A stretch of DNA of 64,000 bases from Echinicola arenosa (GTDB lineage Bacteria; Bacteroidota; Bacteroidia; Cytophagales; Cyclobacteriaceae), in the NCBI RefSeq assembly GCF_014841125.1, contig NZ_JACYTQ010000002.1, forward strand, positions 310,001-374,000, read 5' to 3'. A program made the translations under genes and the position numbers. The first letter of the stretch is position 1. Every line of letters starts with the position of its first letter. This document shows, piece after piece, positions 44,292-54,242 of this stretch. The notes beneath the pieces were generated by a model. That model did not search any database and had not been told where the DNA came from. It saw nothing but the letters and a program-made list of their open reading frames with translations.

Positions 44292-46997
44292 TTATCTGAA
44301 TTGTTGACCAATGGTAAAGTGGAACATGCCACCACTTGGCTGGATTTCCCCTGGAGCAGGATCAAACCCGTATCCCCAATCTATCCCCAAAAGTCCAAAG
44401 GCTGGCATAAAGATCCTGGCACCAAAACCAGCTGACTTTTTCAAATCGTAAGGATTAAATTCCGAGTAACTTCCCCAGTTATTACCTGCCTCAGCAAAAC
44501 CTAATAGGAAGATGGTCGCAGATGGGTTTGGAGAAACCAAGAACCTCAGTTCCATTACATGCTTATTATAAACGATACCACCATATGGATCAGCTCCTTC
44601 TTGTCCCCTTGTCCTTCTACCTGGCGTGATCACCTGGTTCTCATAACCTCTCAAGCCGATGATATCCTGACCCAAGGAGAAGTTGTTAAAGGTCATACCA
44701 TCACCTCCCATCACGAATCTTTCAAGAGGGATGATGCCAATCTTGTTTCCATAGGACCCCAAGAAGCCCATGTGTGTTCTTGCACTGATCACGAATTTAC
44801 TTGATCCAAAGATCGGCGTATAGAATTTGGCATCGAACATCCACTTGTGGTATTCTAACCATTTGTATTTTTCCTCATCAGGAGACTCAGCAGTAATGTT
44901 CTTATTAAAGGCGGAGTATGGCGGTGTGAAGTTCGCACTTAAGGAAATATTTGACCCTGCTCTTGGATAAATAGGACTATCCACATTGGATCTACTTACC
45001 GTGAAATTATAAGTCAAACTGTTTGATCTACCCGTAGCATAACTCAAACCAAAACTTCTACCATATTCATCAAACTCATAAATCTGGAACTGCAGGGAAT
45101 TACTTACACTAAAGTAATCATCCGGCCAGGTTACCCTTTTAGCCAAGCCCACCGTTACACCTGTAATTTTAAAGAAACCTAATTCCTCCCCAAAGTTAGA
45201 TTGGTTGTAGATGTCAATCTGTCGTTGAACAGAGTGATTAAAGCTTACACTTAAAGCATTGGGCTTCTTCCCTCCAAACCAAGGCTCCGTAAATGAGAAA
45301 CTATAGTTTTGGAAACTCTTACCATTGGCCTGTACCCTTAAGCTCAGTTTCTGTCCATCACCCACCGGAAGCGGTCTCCACTTGGAGAAGTCTCCGATAT
45401 TTTTTACTGAGAAGTTATTGAAAACCAAACCAACAGTACCTACGAAACCGTAGAAACCACCCCAACCACCGGACAGTTCAATCTGGTCATTAGGTCTTTC
45501 TTCTAACTGGAAGACAATATCCACTGTCGCGTCTTCAAAGTTTGGTCTTAGGTCTGGATTAATGGTCTCCGGATCGAAGTAACCAATCTGTGAAAGCTCC
45601 CTGATTGTTCTTACCAATAGGGCTCTGTTGAATTTCTGTCCTGGTAAAATCCTGATTTCACGCATGACCACGTGATCAGAAGTACGCTCATTTCCTTCAA
45701 TGGAAACACTGTTTACTGTTACTTGAGGCCCTTCAAAGATCCTCATCTCAATATCAATAGAATCTTGCTTTACATTGACCTCTACTGGCTCAATGGTAAA
45801 GAACAAGTAACCATCATCTTGGTACAAGGAGCTGATATCATCCCCCCTAGTAGGGTCATAATTTAAACGTTTATCCAAAAGCTCCTTATTATAGACATCT
45901 CCTTTTTCAATGCCCAACTTCTGAAGAAGCACTTTGTTATCGTGGATATAATTCCCAGTAAATGAGATATTCCTGTAATAATACTGCTTACCTTCTTCGA
46001 TATCCAGGTCAATATTTACTGTTCTTTCATCAAAGTTATAAACAGAGTCCCGTGTGATCGCCGCGTCTCTATAACCTTTATTCTGATAGAAGCTGATTAC
46101 ATTGTCCTTATCGTTTCTATACTCTTTCTTATTGAATTTGGAAGAGCTAAAGAAGTTCAGCTTAAAGTTCTTGTTGATGTAGGTTTTTAATTCCTCATCA
46201 GAAACCACTTTTCTATTGGTGACACTGTTGGCTACATTTTCTGGGCTTGCATTGGCCACCCTTGAGAAGACATTCCTGAAGATCCGCACACGAGCATGCT
46301 CATTGGTCTTCTTCATCTTCTTTTTGATCTTGCCATCGGTAATGTTCTCGTTTCCTTCAATGGCAATTTCATTGATTTTGATCTTGGACTTCTTGTCCAC
46401 ATCAAAACGCAATTTCACACTGTTGGGGAATGAAGTATCTCTTTCCTGAATGATTTTCACTTCCGTATTGAGGTAACCTTTCTCCACGAAGTATTCCCTG
46501 ATGTTTCTTTTGGAAGTATTCAATACATCGTCTCGAACCACACGCCCTCTGATCTGTATTTTATCACGAAGCTCACTTTCTTGGGTTTGGGAAACCCCAC
46601 TAAACTCCACTATGCTAAAGCGTGGCCTTTCGGTCAGGTCAAGCAACAGGTAAATTTCATCACCTTCTATCTTGGTGACCATGATTTTCACATCACCGAT
46701 AATTCCTTGTCCCCAAAGCTTCTTCAAGGCATTGGAAATCGCTTCACCTGGCACGCTGATCTCATCTCCTACTTTCAAACCGGAAAGTGAAATAATAGCC
46801 GTTTCATCTAGCGTGGATAAACCTACCGCTTTGATTTCCGCAATCTTGTAGGTTTGCGGCTGTGCATAGTTAAGATCTAAAATATCCACTGGTTTTTGCA
46901 CTGCATAACGACTCTGTCCCAGTCTAATCTGGGCCTGTGAAATGCCTGCAAAAAGGAGTAAGCATATTAAGAGTAAGCTTCTTCTCATTAATCTCAT
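44292..46997 (-). CDS. bamA: Outer-membrane protein assembly factor BamA
   Basis: A 901-residue Omp85 protein that inserts beta-barrels in the outer membrane. A signal peptide (MRRSLLLICLLLFAG) precedes five POTRA domains (about residues 50-470) and a 16-strand barrel with the conserved RGY motif (IIGLRGYENQVITPG). The C-terminus ends in an aromatic-containing strand (HFTIGQQFR). The start overlaps the uppS stop by 4 bp (ATGA). Genes uppS-bamA-skp-skp form one operon. Confidence 0.96.
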   Translation of the reverse strand: MRLMRRSLLLICLLLFAGISQAQIRLGQSRYAVQKPVDILDLNYAQPQTYKIAEIKAVGLSTLDETAIISLSGLKVGDEISVPGEAISNALKKLWGQGIIGDVKIMVTKIEGDEIYLLLDLTERPRFSIVEFSGVSQTQESELRDKIQIRGRVVRDDVLNTSKRNIREYFVEKGYLNTEVKIIQERDTSFPNSVKLRFDVDKKSKIKINEIAIEGNENITDGKIKKKMKKTNEHARVRIFRNVFSRVANASPENVANSVTNRKVVSDEELKTYINKNFKLNFFSSSKFNKKEYRNDKDNVISFYQNKGYRDAAITRDSVYNFDERTVNIDLDIEEGKQYYYRNISFTGNYIHDNKVLLQKLGIEKGDVYNKELLDKRLNYDPTRGDDISSLYQDDGYLFFTIEPVEVNVKQDSIDIEMRIFEGPQVTVNSVSIEGNERTSDHVVMREIRILPGQKFNRALLVRTIRELSQIGYFDPETINPDLRPNFEDATVDIVFQLEERPNDQIELSGGWGGFYGFVGTVGLVFNNFSVKNIGDFSKWRPLPVGDGQKLSLRVQANGKSFQNYSFSFTEPWFGGKKPNALSVSFNHSVQRQIDIYNQSNFGEELGFFKITGVTVGLAKRVTWPDDYFSVSNSLQFQIYEFDEYGRSFGLSYATGRSNSLTYNFTVSRSNVDSPIYPRAGSNISLSANFTPPYSAFNKNITAESPDEEKYKWLEYHKWMFDAKFYTPIFGSSKFVISARTHMGFLGSYGNKIGIIPLERFVMGGDGMTFNNFSLGQDIIGLRGYENQVITPGRRTRGQEGADPYGGIVYNKHVMELRFLVSPNPSATIFLLGFAEAGNNWGSYSEFNPYDLKKSAGFGARIFMPAFGLLGIDWGYGFDPAPGEIQPSGGMFHFTIGQQFR

Positions 46998-47731
46998 GAT
47001 TTTATCTGTGCCCCTGTCTTGCCAAAGCGTCTTTCCCTATTTTGGTAGTCCGCCACTGCTTCAAACAGGTGCTCTTTTCTAAAGTCCGGCCACAACACTT
47101 CTGTAAAATACAGCTCTGTGTAAGCCAATTGCCAAAGCAGAAAATTACTGATCCGCAACTCGCCACTGGTCCTGATCAACAATTCCGGATCAGGATAGTC
47201 CTTGGTCAGCAAGTGTGCAGCAATCAGGTTTTCTGTGATTGCTTCTACATCAAGCTCTTTGTCAGCTACTTTTTTGGCAATGTCCTTAATCGAATTGGTA
47301 ATTTCCCATCTCCCACTATAACTCAGTGCCAAGATCAGGGTCAAACCTGTATTTCCAGCGGTCACTTCCATGGCCTCTCTCAATTTGGCTTGTCCTCTTT
47401 TGGGCAAGGTGTTGATATCTCCAATCAATGTCAACCTAACATTATCTTCCATCAGGTTGGGCACTTGATCGGTCAATGTCTTCACCAAAAGCTCCATAAT
47501 GGCATTCACCTCAAACTTGGGTCTTGACCAGTTTTCTGTGGAAAAGGTATAAAGTGTCAAATACTTTACACCAAGGTCGTTTGCGCCAGTGATCGTTTCC
47601 CGAACAGCGGTAATGGCATTTCTGTGACCAAAGACACGCTTGGCTCCTTTGCCTTGCGCCCATCGGCCATTGCCATCCATGATTACCGCAATGTGATTAG
47701 GAATTCTTTCCTTGTCTAACTCTTCCTTCAT
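46994..47731 (-). CDS. uppS: Undecaprenyl diphosphate synthase
   Basis: A 245-residue cis-prenyltransferase that makes the C55 lipid carrier for peptidoglycan and other glycans. The active-site motif HIAVIMDGNGRWAQG and the conserved YTELYFTEVLWPDF are present. It overlaps bamA by 4 bp (coupled translation), linking the lipid carrier with outer-membrane assembly. Confidence 0.96.
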   Translation of the reverse strand: MKEELDKERIPNHIAVIMDGNGRWAQGKGAKRVFGHRNAITAVRETITGANDLGVKYLTLYTFSTENWSRPKFEVNAIMELLVKTLTDQVPNLMEDNVRLTLIGDINTLPKRGQAKLREAMEVTAGNTGLTLILALSYSGRWEITNSIKDIAKKVADKELDVEAITENLIAAHLLTKDYPDPELLIRTSGELRISNFLLWQLAYTELYFTEVLWPDFRKEHLFEAVADYQNRERRFGKTGAQIKS

Positions 47732-47813
47732 TCCAGTCTTTGTCCGAACTTAATTTTTTGGAGGTACAAAAATGCTATTTCTTTTTTAATATTCTATCCC
47801 GAAGCCCAATTAA

Positions 47814-48593
47814 TTAATAATTAAAGCATTCTATCTGATGGAAGGAGTAGCTAAGCGTAACACCTAAAAAATAATACCAGTCCTTATCAGATTTGTTACC
47901 ATAATTGAGGCCATAAACAGGAGTTGTATCATCAGGATTGTTGGGGTCCGGAACATAATTAGGATCAGGGAATCGAGGAATATAATTTTCATTATACTCT
48001 ATCTTATCCAAGAAATCCGAGACAGTAGGTCTAAATCCAAACTCCAAAGCTAAAAACAGCCTTTCTTTCAGTCTGTATTTAATCCCCAAACCAAAGGGGA
48101 TAACCGGAGTGGAAAGTGAATAATCACTGTCTGTCGGATCACCCTGAAAAGACTGTCCATCTGCAAAGAACATTGAATAACCAAATCCAAGGAAACCGTA
48201 TGGAGAATACCTTACAGAGGAATGTGGAGCCAAGTAATCCAGAAAATGATATTCCATCACAACATGGCCTTCTACCAAAAGCCCTTTGAAATAGGCATTT
48301 CTGGCCGCAGCCATCGCATCCAATGGACGGATACTATCCGCTGCGTTAAGCCCTGCGAGGGAAATTCCATACCGGAGACTCCAAACATTGTCAAAATTTC
48401 GTCTGCCAAAAAACGTACCTTGAAGGCCTAGTTGTTTGGGATCTAACCTGCGGATGATATCACCCGAATAAGTCGCCACCCCTAGCCCCAAGCCATATTC
48501 ATTTTGCTGTGCCTTTGCTTTGTTTGAAATGCCAAGCATTGACACTCCCAAAACGATGAACATACACAAAATTTGAAAATTGACTTTTTTCAA
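47814..48593 (-). CDS. DUF6089-type outer-membrane beta-barrel protein
   Basis: A 259-residue exported protein with signal peptide (ending AKAQQ) and alternating strands typical of an eight-stranded barrel (YGLGLGVATYSGDI, GLQGTFFGRRNFDNVWSLRYG). This family lies between nadK and uppS in many Bacteroidota; the function is unknown. The start is TTG 48593; ATG 48563 would cut off the basic part of the signal peptide. Confidence 0.82.
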   Translation of the reverse strand: MKKVNFQILCMFIVLGVSMLGISNKAKAQQNEYGLGLGVATYSGDIIRRLDPKQLGLQGTFFGRRNFDNVWSLRYGISLAGLNAADSIRPLDAMAAARNAYFKGLLVEGHVVMEYHFLDYLAPHSSVRYSPYGFLGFGYSMFFADGQSFQGDPTDSDYSLSTPVIPFGLGIKYRLKERLFLALEFGFRPTVSDFLDKIEYNENYIPRFPDPNYVPDPNNPDDTTPVYGLNYGNKSDKDWYYFLGVTLSYSFHQIECFNY

Positions 48594-48667
48594 GACGCTG
48601 CAATTTATAAAGTACTAAACGAATAAAAAACCCTCTCCAGTATTCTCAGGGTTAATTTATGTTAAAA

Positions 48668-49543
48668 CTAATTTCTCAAATCAAAGCCCCAATTGAGCTT
48701 TTTCCGCAAAGTATCAAAGAAACTATAATCATGAAACTTAACCAATTTCGCAACAAACTTTTCCTTTTTGACCCTTAGCTTGACCGATGCATCCACCGCT
48801 GTGGATCGGGAATCCAATGATATCAAAAACTTCTTGCTTCTCCCTTCAATGGTAAAAGTAATTTCACTTTCATCAGAAACGATCATGGGTCGCACATTCA
48901 AATTATGAGGGCTTACCGGCGTGATCACAAAGTTTTTGGCCAGGGGAGAAATCAATGGCCCTCCACAACTCAATGAATAACCTGTAGAGCCAGTAGGAGT
49001 AGAAACGATCAGACCATCTGCCCAATAGCTGTTCAAATACTCCCCATCAATATACGTGTGTACGGTGATCATTGAAGAAGTATCCCGCTTGTGGATGGTA
49101 AATTCATTCAAGCCGTAAGGCACGCCATTGAATAAAGGTTGGTCAGCTTTTAAGTTCAATAATATTCTATCCTGAATGGTGAATGCTCCATCAAAAAGCA
49201 CCTCCACCGCTTTGCCTACATCCTCTTTGGCGATGGTTGCCAAAAAACCCATTCTTCCGGTATTAATTCCTAAAATCGGAACCTCATACTCTCCTACCAT
49301 GGAGACAGTATCCAATAAAGTCCCATCTCCTCCCACGGAAATGACAAAGTCCATGTGCTGCAATTCTTCTCGGCTGCCTAATACAGTGAATCCGGCAGCC
49401 TTGGCTCCGGATTTCTTTAGGTTCTTTAAAAAAGCTTCCGTTAAGTATATTTTAGCGTTGTGCTGATGCAATGCATCTATCAACTGCTCAATGTATGGCA
49501 CAAATTCCTTTTGGAAATTTATACCATGTATGGTAATGTTCAT
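48668..49543 (-). CDS. nadK: NAD kinase
   Basis: A 291-residue enzyme that phosphorylates NAD to NADP. The motifs SVGGDGTLLDTVSM, NTGRMGFLA, NEFTIHKRDT and STPTGSTGYSLSCGGPL are all present. It lies 17 bp after the CBS-ACT gene in a minus-strand series. Confidence 0.97.
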   Translation of the reverse strand: MNITIHGINFQKEFVPYIEQLIDALHQHNAKIYLTEAFLKNLKKSGAKAAGFTVLGSREELQHMDFVISVGGDGTLLDTVSMVGEYEVPILGINTGRMGFLATIAKEDVGKAVEVLFDGAFTIQDRILLNLKADQPLFNGVPYGLNEFTIHKRDTSSMITVHTYIDGEYLNSYWADGLIVSTPTGSTGYSLSCGGPLISPLAKNFVITPVSPHNLNVRPMIVSDESEITFTIEGRSKKFLISLDSRSTAVDASVKLRVKKEKFVAKLVKFHDYSFFDTLRKKLNWGFDLRN

Positions 49544-49560
49544 CGAGTTTGATTCATTGT

Positions 49561-50226
49561 TTAAATATTCAAAAATCGCAATAGATTGTCCAGCCTGTCC
49601 TGCTCCCCACTTACTCCCATTTCTTCCTGATAGTGATCAATAACCTTATATCCAAAACGTTCCAAGGTAGCTTTTACATGTCTCAACTCTGTCTTATCAA
49701 TTTTCAAAACCACTTTGATTTTGCTCTCATCCAATGGGTCACTGGTCAAAAAGCTACTTAAAATCTTCGCATTTTCTGACTCGATCACCCGAGCAATTTC
49801 AAAAAGGCTATAATCGGTCATAAACATGGAAAGCACCAAAACCCCACCTTGGGCTTGAATGGAAAGGCTATCCGCAAAAGCGGCAATAGCATCTTCCAAA
49901 GTCACCACTCCATGGTAAATATTGTCACTGTCCACCACGGCCACCATATTGGTTTGGTATTCTGATGCTACCCTTAACACATCATAGATATGTTTCTCTT
50001 TGAGCACAAAACAGCCTTCGGCTTCCAATGGAACTTCAGAGATCAAAATATCTTCCCTATTGATATTATAAATCATCTCATCTGTCACGAGTCCCCGGAA
50101 AATGCCTTCATCTACTACTGGCAATACATCGGTACGAATTTCCTCCATCCATGACAAAGCCATTTTGACCTTATCACTGTATTTCAAAGGAGGAATCATG
50201 TTATTGATAAATTCGTACGCCTGCAT
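49561..50226 (-). CDS. CBS-pair plus ACT-like domain protein
   Basis: A 221-residue cytoplasmic protein. Two CBS-like segments occupy residues 1-130 (PVVDEGIFRGLVTDE and VVDSDNIYHGVVTLEDAIAAF), and the C-terminal part (GGVLVLSMFMTDYSLFEIARVIES) looks like an ACT domain. Such proteins sense adenine nucleotides or amino acids. It is directly upstream of nadK, so nucleotide sensing is a reasonable guess only. Confidence 0.82.
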   Translation of the reverse strand: MQAYEFINNMIPPLKYSDKVKMALSWMEEIRTDVLPVVDEGIFRGLVTDEMIYNINREDILISEVPLEAEGCFVLKEKHIYDVLRVASEYQTNMVAVVDSDNIYHGVVTLEDAIAAFADSLSIQAQGGVLVLSMFMTDYSLFEIARVIESENAKILSSFLTSDPLDESKIKVVLKIDKTELRHVKATLERFGYKVIDHYQEEMGVSGEQDRLDNLLRFLNI

Positions 50227-50339
50227 ATTTTAAAGATATTAAATTGTCATCATTTATTAAAACGAATTGTGCCGCAAACAAGTTTGCTTGGCGATAAATA
50301 GAACTAAAATCCTAAGGAATTATTACAATAAACGGCAGT

Positions 50340-50927
50340 TTATCTTTGGGATTCGTAAGGTCTTCCACAATAAAGCTGTGCCCAATTTTTAATGATCTCT
50401 AGTCCAAATTCTGTAAGATGGGCCTCAGGATGAAATTGAATTCCAAAAATAGGGAGCGTCCGATGTGCCATGGCCATCAGTTCACCAGCTTCTGTCTCTA
50501 ATACAGGCATCAATGATTCCGGTAAATCCCTTAGTTCTAGAGAATGGTAACGTGTTACATTAAAAACAGGTGGAAGTCCTGATAATATTGGATGCTCTCC
50601 CACTTTTTTCACCTTAAAAACCTTACCATGAACAGGCCGCTTTCCTTTTACCAGTTTGGCTCCAAAAAACTGACCAATACACTGATGTCCTAGACATACA
50701 CCCATTACGGGCAATCTATTATGATAATAGGCAAATATTTCCTTCAGGTTTCCGGCTTTTTCAGGCGTTTCTGGCCCGGGAGACAGAACGACACCTTCAT
50801 AATTTTCTTCTTTGAGCAGTGCCAAAGGGGTGTCATTCCTTACAATCCTCAGCTGAAAACCAGCCTGCCTAAAGTAATCCGCCAGTATGTGGGAGAAAGA
50901 ATCAAAATTATCAATCAGTAGCAGCAT
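50340..50927 (-). CDS. Class I glutamine amidotransferase (PabA/TrpG type)
   Basis: A 195-residue amidotransferase with NFDSFSHILADYF at the start, the nucleophile in GVCLGHQCIGQFF and the catalytic His-Glu in FGIQFHPEAHLTEFG. It would supply ammonia to an aminodeoxychorismate or anthranilate synthase, but no partner gene lies nearby. It overlaps cvpA by 17 bp. Confidence 0.9.
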   Translation of the reverse strand: MLLLIDNFDSFSHILADYFRQAGFQLRIVRNDTPLALLKEENYEGVVLSPGPETPEKAGNLKEIFAYYHNRLPVMGVCLGHQCIGQFFGAKLVKGKRPVHGKVFKVKKVGEHPILSGLPPVFNVTRYHSLELRDLPESLMPVLETEAGELMAMAHRTLPIFGIQFHPEAHLTEFGLEIIKNWAQLYCGRPYESQR

Positions 50928-51456
50928 CTTGACTTTCTATTACCAGCTCATTGATCCTCTCTACGGCATCCTGAATGGCAGGCGTAATCACCCCCACCCC
51001 ATCGATCACCATGGGAGCGAATGGTTCCAGGACATCATATAATGTGGACTCCTCCAACTTCTTTTTAGGGATTTCAATTCCAAAAGACTGTGCAGCCCAA
51101 ATCAATAAGCTTAGCATAAATGCCCATTTCAAAATCCCCAAAACCGCCCCAGCGAAGTTGTCAAAAGTACCCAAAATGGTCAGATCAAGGGTCTTTTTCA
51201 CCAAATAGGCCAGAATCCGAAGTGTGATGGTGACAATTAGAAAAATGATCAGGAAAGAAACAAAGGGTAACATAAAAGACAGGCTTTCTACCCTTTCTGC
51301 CAAAATCTCTGCACCCCAGTGCATAAACTTAAAGGCAAATACAATCCCTATAATAAAGGCCACGATAGATAATATTCCAATAAAAAGGCCTTGTTTATAG
51401 CCGCTATAAGCACCTATAGCCAGTAAAATCAGTATGACAATATCTATCGCGCCCAA
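50911..51456 (-). CDS. CvpA family membrane protein
   Basis: A 181-residue inner-membrane protein with four helices and the family pattern DIVILILLAIGAYSGYKQGLF at the start and a polar C-terminal tail. CvpA relates to colicin V production and envelope homeostasis. It starts at TTG 51456, as no ATG is near, 6 bp after yqeY, and overlaps the amidotransferase gene. Confidence 0.88.
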   Translation of the reverse strand: MGAIDIVILILLAIGAYSGYKQGLFIGILSIVAFIIGIVFAFKFMHWGAEILAERVESLSFMLPFVSFLIIFLIVTITLRILAYLVKKTLDLTILGTFDNFAGAVLGILKWAFMLSLLIWAAQSFGIEIPKKKLEESTLYDVLEPFAPMVIDGVGVITPAIQDAVERINELVIESQDAATD

Positions 51457-51462
51457 AAAACT

Positions 51463-51909
51463 TTAAATCAATAGTCCTTTAACTTTTTGAGAAATCATCT
51501 TGCCATCAGCTTTTCCTGCCAACTTCTTGGTGGCTGCCCCCATCACTTTTCCCATGTCCTTTGGACCTTCAGCTCCTACTTCAGCAATGATGCTTTTTAG
51601 TTCTGCTTCCAATTCTTCCTCACTCAACTGCTTAGGCAAAAACTCATTGATGATTTCCAATTCAGACAATTCAGTCGTGGCAAGATCTTCACGATTTTGC
51701 TGCTGGTAAATCTCTACAGAATCTTTTCTTTGTTTGGCCGCTTTGGTCAACAGTTTTAACTCATCTTCCTCCGTCAAGCCTTTCTCTCCACCCTTGGTCT
51801 CCTCCAACATAATCAGTGACTTGATTGACCGCAAAGCTCTCAGTCTATCCTTATCTTTGGCCAACATGGCCTTCTTGATTTCGCTTTCTATACTTTGCTT
51901 TAAACTCAT
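51463..51909 (-). CDS. yqeY: GatB/YqeY family protein
   Basis: A 148-residue helical protein of the YqeY family, related to the tail domain of GatB. Helices with LRALRSIKSLIMLEETKGG and NEFLPKQLSEEELE are typical. A role in tRNA-dependent amidation is likely but not proven. The ORF extends upstream to 52035; the ATG at 51909 (MSLKQSIESEIKK) is preferred because the extension crosses the divergent promoters with pdxJ. Confidence 0.92.
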   Translation of the reverse strand: MSLKQSIESEIKKAMLAKDKDRLRALRSIKSLIMLEETKGGEKGLTEEDELKLLTKAAKQRKDSVEIYQQQNREDLATTELSELEIINEFLPKQLSEEELEAELKSIIAEVGAEGPKDMGKVMGAATKKLAGKADGKMISQKVKGLLI

Positions 51910-51937
51910 TATCTTTATGTTTATGTTATTTAAGGTG

Positions 51938-51945
51938 TAATTTTG
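51938..51945 (+). promoter_or_regulatory. Bacteroidota -7 box for pdxJ
   Basis: TAATTTTG matches TAnnTTTG, with a predicted start near 51952, about 22 nt before the pdxJ ATG. It faces a mirrored box for yqeY at 51948-51955. Confidence 0.5.
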
Positions 51946-51947
51946 AA

Positions 51948-51955
51948 CAAAATTA
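51948..51955 (-). promoter_or_regulatory. Bacteroidota -7 box for yqeY
   Basis: Reads TAATTTTG on the minus strand, with a predicted start near 51941, about 32 nt before the yqeY ATG. Separated from the opposing pdxJ box by 2 bp. Confidence 0.5.
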
Positions 51956-51973
51956 AGAGTATAATTGATTAAA

Positions 51974-52693
51974 ATGACCAAACTCAGCGTAAATATTAAC
52001 AAGATAGCCACCTTAAGAAACGCAAGGGGCGGCAATAATCCTGATGTAGTTCAAGTGGCTTTGGACGCAGAAAGATTCGGTTCACAGGGCATAACGGTAC
52101 ATCCAAGACCAGATGAAAGGCATATCACTTATGATGATGTCATGAAACTCAAGGACACTGTCACCACCGAATTTAATATCGAAGGTTATCCGGACAAAAG
52201 ATTTATGGAAATAATCAGGTTGGCTAAACCAGCCCAAGCAACACTTGTCCCGGACCCCCCACATGTACTTACCTCCAACACAGGCTGGGACACCATCGCC
52301 CACCAAGAGGAACTAAAGGACATCATAGCTGAATTACATGAATATGGCACACGTACTTCTATCTTTATTAATCCTGAGCTAAAATATTTTGAACCGGCCA
52401 AACTGACAGGAACAGATAGGGTGGAACTTTATACCGAACCCTATGCATCCCAGTTTCATGCTGACAGGCACCAGGCCGTAAAACCATATATCGAAGTAGC
52501 ACAACTCGCTAAGGAGTTAGGTTTGGGATTAAATGCCGGCCATGATTTGGATTTGGACAATCTGAAATTTCTAAAGGAAAGTATTCCATTTTTGGATGAA
52601 GTATCCATTGGTCATGCTTTGATCTGCGATGCCTTATATTATGGTTTGGAGAATACCATTCAGATGTATAGAAGACAGTTAGAAGCCGAGTAG
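51974..52693 (+). CDS. pdxJ: Pyridoxine 5'-phosphate synthase
   Basis: A 239-residue TIM-barrel enzyme that condenses 1-deoxy-xylulose phosphate with 3-amino-2-oxopropyl phosphate to pyridoxine phosphate. Conserved segments are [32 protein letters not shown] and [13 protein letters not shown]. The ATG at 51974 is chosen over a TTG at 51965. Length fits the family. Confidence 0.97.
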   Translation: MTKLSVNINKIATLRNARGGNNPDVVQVALDAERFGSQGITVHPRPDERHITYDDVMKLKDTVTTEFNIEGYPDKRFMEIIRLAKPAQATLVPDPPHVLTSNTGWDTIAHQEELKDIIAELHEYGTRTSIFINPELKYFEPAKLTGTDRVELYTEPYASQFHADRHQAVKPYIEVAQLAKELGLGLNAGHDLDLDNLKFLKESIPFLDEVSIGHALICDALYYGLENTIQMYRRQLEAE

Positions 52694-52738
52694 CTTGCTG
52701 CTGCTTTACTTTACCATTACACTTTTGAATTTTGACTT

Positions 52739-53500
52739 ATGAAATTGAATTTTAAAAAAGTAGGACAAGGCCAGCCCCTGATCATTCTTCATGGCCTTTT
52801 TGGTTCTGCTGATAACTGGCTAAGTATTGCCAAAGAACTGGAAAACGATTACACCATGTATTTGGTGGATCAAAGAAATCATGGTGACTCCCCTAAGAGT
52901 GATGACTGGGACTATAAGGCTATGGTGGACGATCTGGCAACTTTTATGAGCTCACAAGGGCTAGAAGCAGCACATATCATGGGACACAGCATGGGAGGGA
53001 AAACAGCCATGAACTTTGCGCTTAAATACCCGAATAAAGTCAAAAAACTGATCATTGCTGATATTGCGCCAAGGTACTATCCTCCCCATCATCAAAGCAT
53101 ATTAGCAGGGCTCAATGCTATTGATATGGATACATTAAAGTCTAGAAAAGAGGCCGATGACATCCTTGCTGAACATATTGATGAGATAGGTGTGAGACAA
53201 TTTTTGATGAAAAGCTTGGGTAGGGATGAAAACAGAAAATTCGTTTGGAAAGTAAACCTTCCTGTCATCACCGAAAAAATCGACAATGTAGGCGAAGCCC
53301 TGCATGGGGCAAATTCTTTCAATGGGCCTACCTTATTTATGCGTGGAGCTAACTCTGACTATATCCAAGAAAATGACAAAGAAGACCTCGAAAAGTACTT
53401 TCCTGAATACAAGTTGGTCACTATCAAAAATGCTGGTCATTGGCTGCATGCTGAGCAACCTTCAGCAGTTGTAGGCACCATCAAGGCTTTTTTAGGCTAA
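52739..53500 (+). CDS. Alpha/beta hydrolase (YbfF-type esterase)
   Basis: A 253-residue hydrolase. HGLFGSADNWLSIAKEL forms the oxyanion region, GHSMGGKTAMNFA the nucleophile elbow (Ser), and GHWLHAEQP holds the catalytic His. This matches the YbfF family of esterases/thioesterases. It follows pdxJ by 45 bp on the same strand. Confidence 0.92.
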   Translation: MKLNFKKVGQGQPLIILHGLFGSADNWLSIAKELENDYTMYLVDQRNHGDSPKSDDWDYKAMVDDLATFMSSQGLEAAHIMGHSMGGKTAMNFALKYPNKVKKLIIADIAPRYYPPHHQSILAGLNAIDMDTLKSRKEADDILAEHIDEIGVRQFLMKSLGRDENRKFVWKVNLPVITEKIDNVGEALHGANSFNGPTLFMRGANSDYIQENDKEDLEKYFPEYKLVTIKNAGHWLHAEQPSAVVGTIKAFLG

Positions 53501-53528
53501 ATGACTTCGTCAATATCATTTATAAATC

Positions 53529-54242
53529 ATGTCCAAAGGAAAACTTTATCTTATCCCCAATATCCTGGCAGAAGGAACTGCCCAAGAGATCATCAGTCCC
53601 CAGGTAAAGGAGGTCATTAAAAACACCCAATTTTATCTGGCAGAGGACCTTCGTACAGCAAGAAGATATATTTCAAGCCTCAGGCTGGGTCTGACCATCG
53701 AGGAATTACAATTTGAAATATTGGACAAAAAAACCAAACCAGCCCAAATGCCTCAACTGATGAAGCCTCTTTTTGAGGGAAAAGACATGGGCGTAATTTC
53801 TGAAGCAGGTTGCCCTGGAATCGCAGACCCAGGAGCCGTAGCTGTTGCCTTTGCCCATTCCAAGGGCATTCAGGTCGTCCCCCTTGCTGGCCCCTCTTCG
53901 ATGTTTATGGCATTGATGGCTTCCGGTTTTAATGGCCAATCCTTTGCTTTCCACGGCTACCTTCCCATCAATAAAAAGGAAAGAATAGATGCGATAAAAA
54001 GCTTGGAAAGTGAATCGGGAAGGTTTCGAAGAACACAAATCTTTATGGAAACGCCTTTTAGGAACAATCACCTATTTGACGACCTTAAGCAGCATCTCCA
54101 CCCAAACACCAAACTGTGCATCGCCAAAAACATCAGTGGAGAAGATGAGCTGATAGTCACCAAAACCATAGCTGATTGGAAAAAAACCAAAATTGACCTT
54201 CACAAAGTCCCTACTGTCTTTGTCTTGGATACCAATTTCTAA
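53529..54242 (+). CDS. RsmI-like SAM-dependent methyltransferase
   Basis: A 237-residue tetrapyrrole-methylase-fold protein, as in RsmI, which methylates C1402 of 16S rRNA. The segment GVISEAGCPGIADPGAVAVAFAH carries the SAM-binding loop and GPSSMFMALMASGFNG follows. It is shorter than E. coli RsmI (286) and lacks its C-terminal tail; a Bacteroidota homologue often occurs in this form. Substrate remains inferred. Confidence 0.85.
   Translation: MSKGKLYLIPNILAEGTAQEIISPQVKEVIKNTQFYLAEDLRTARRYISSLRLGLTIEELQFEILDKKTKPAQMPQLMKPLFEGKDMGVISEAGCPGIADPGAVAVAFAHSKGIQVVPLAGPSSMFMALMASGFNGQSFAFHGYLPINKKERIDAIKSLESESGRFRRTQIFMETPFRNNHLFDDLKQHLHPNTKLCIAKNISGEDELIVTKTIADWKKTKIDLHKVPTVFVLDTNF

Noticed and set aside
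47042-47527. 161-residue plus-strand ORF
   Set aside because: Antisense shadow of uppS with no start signals.
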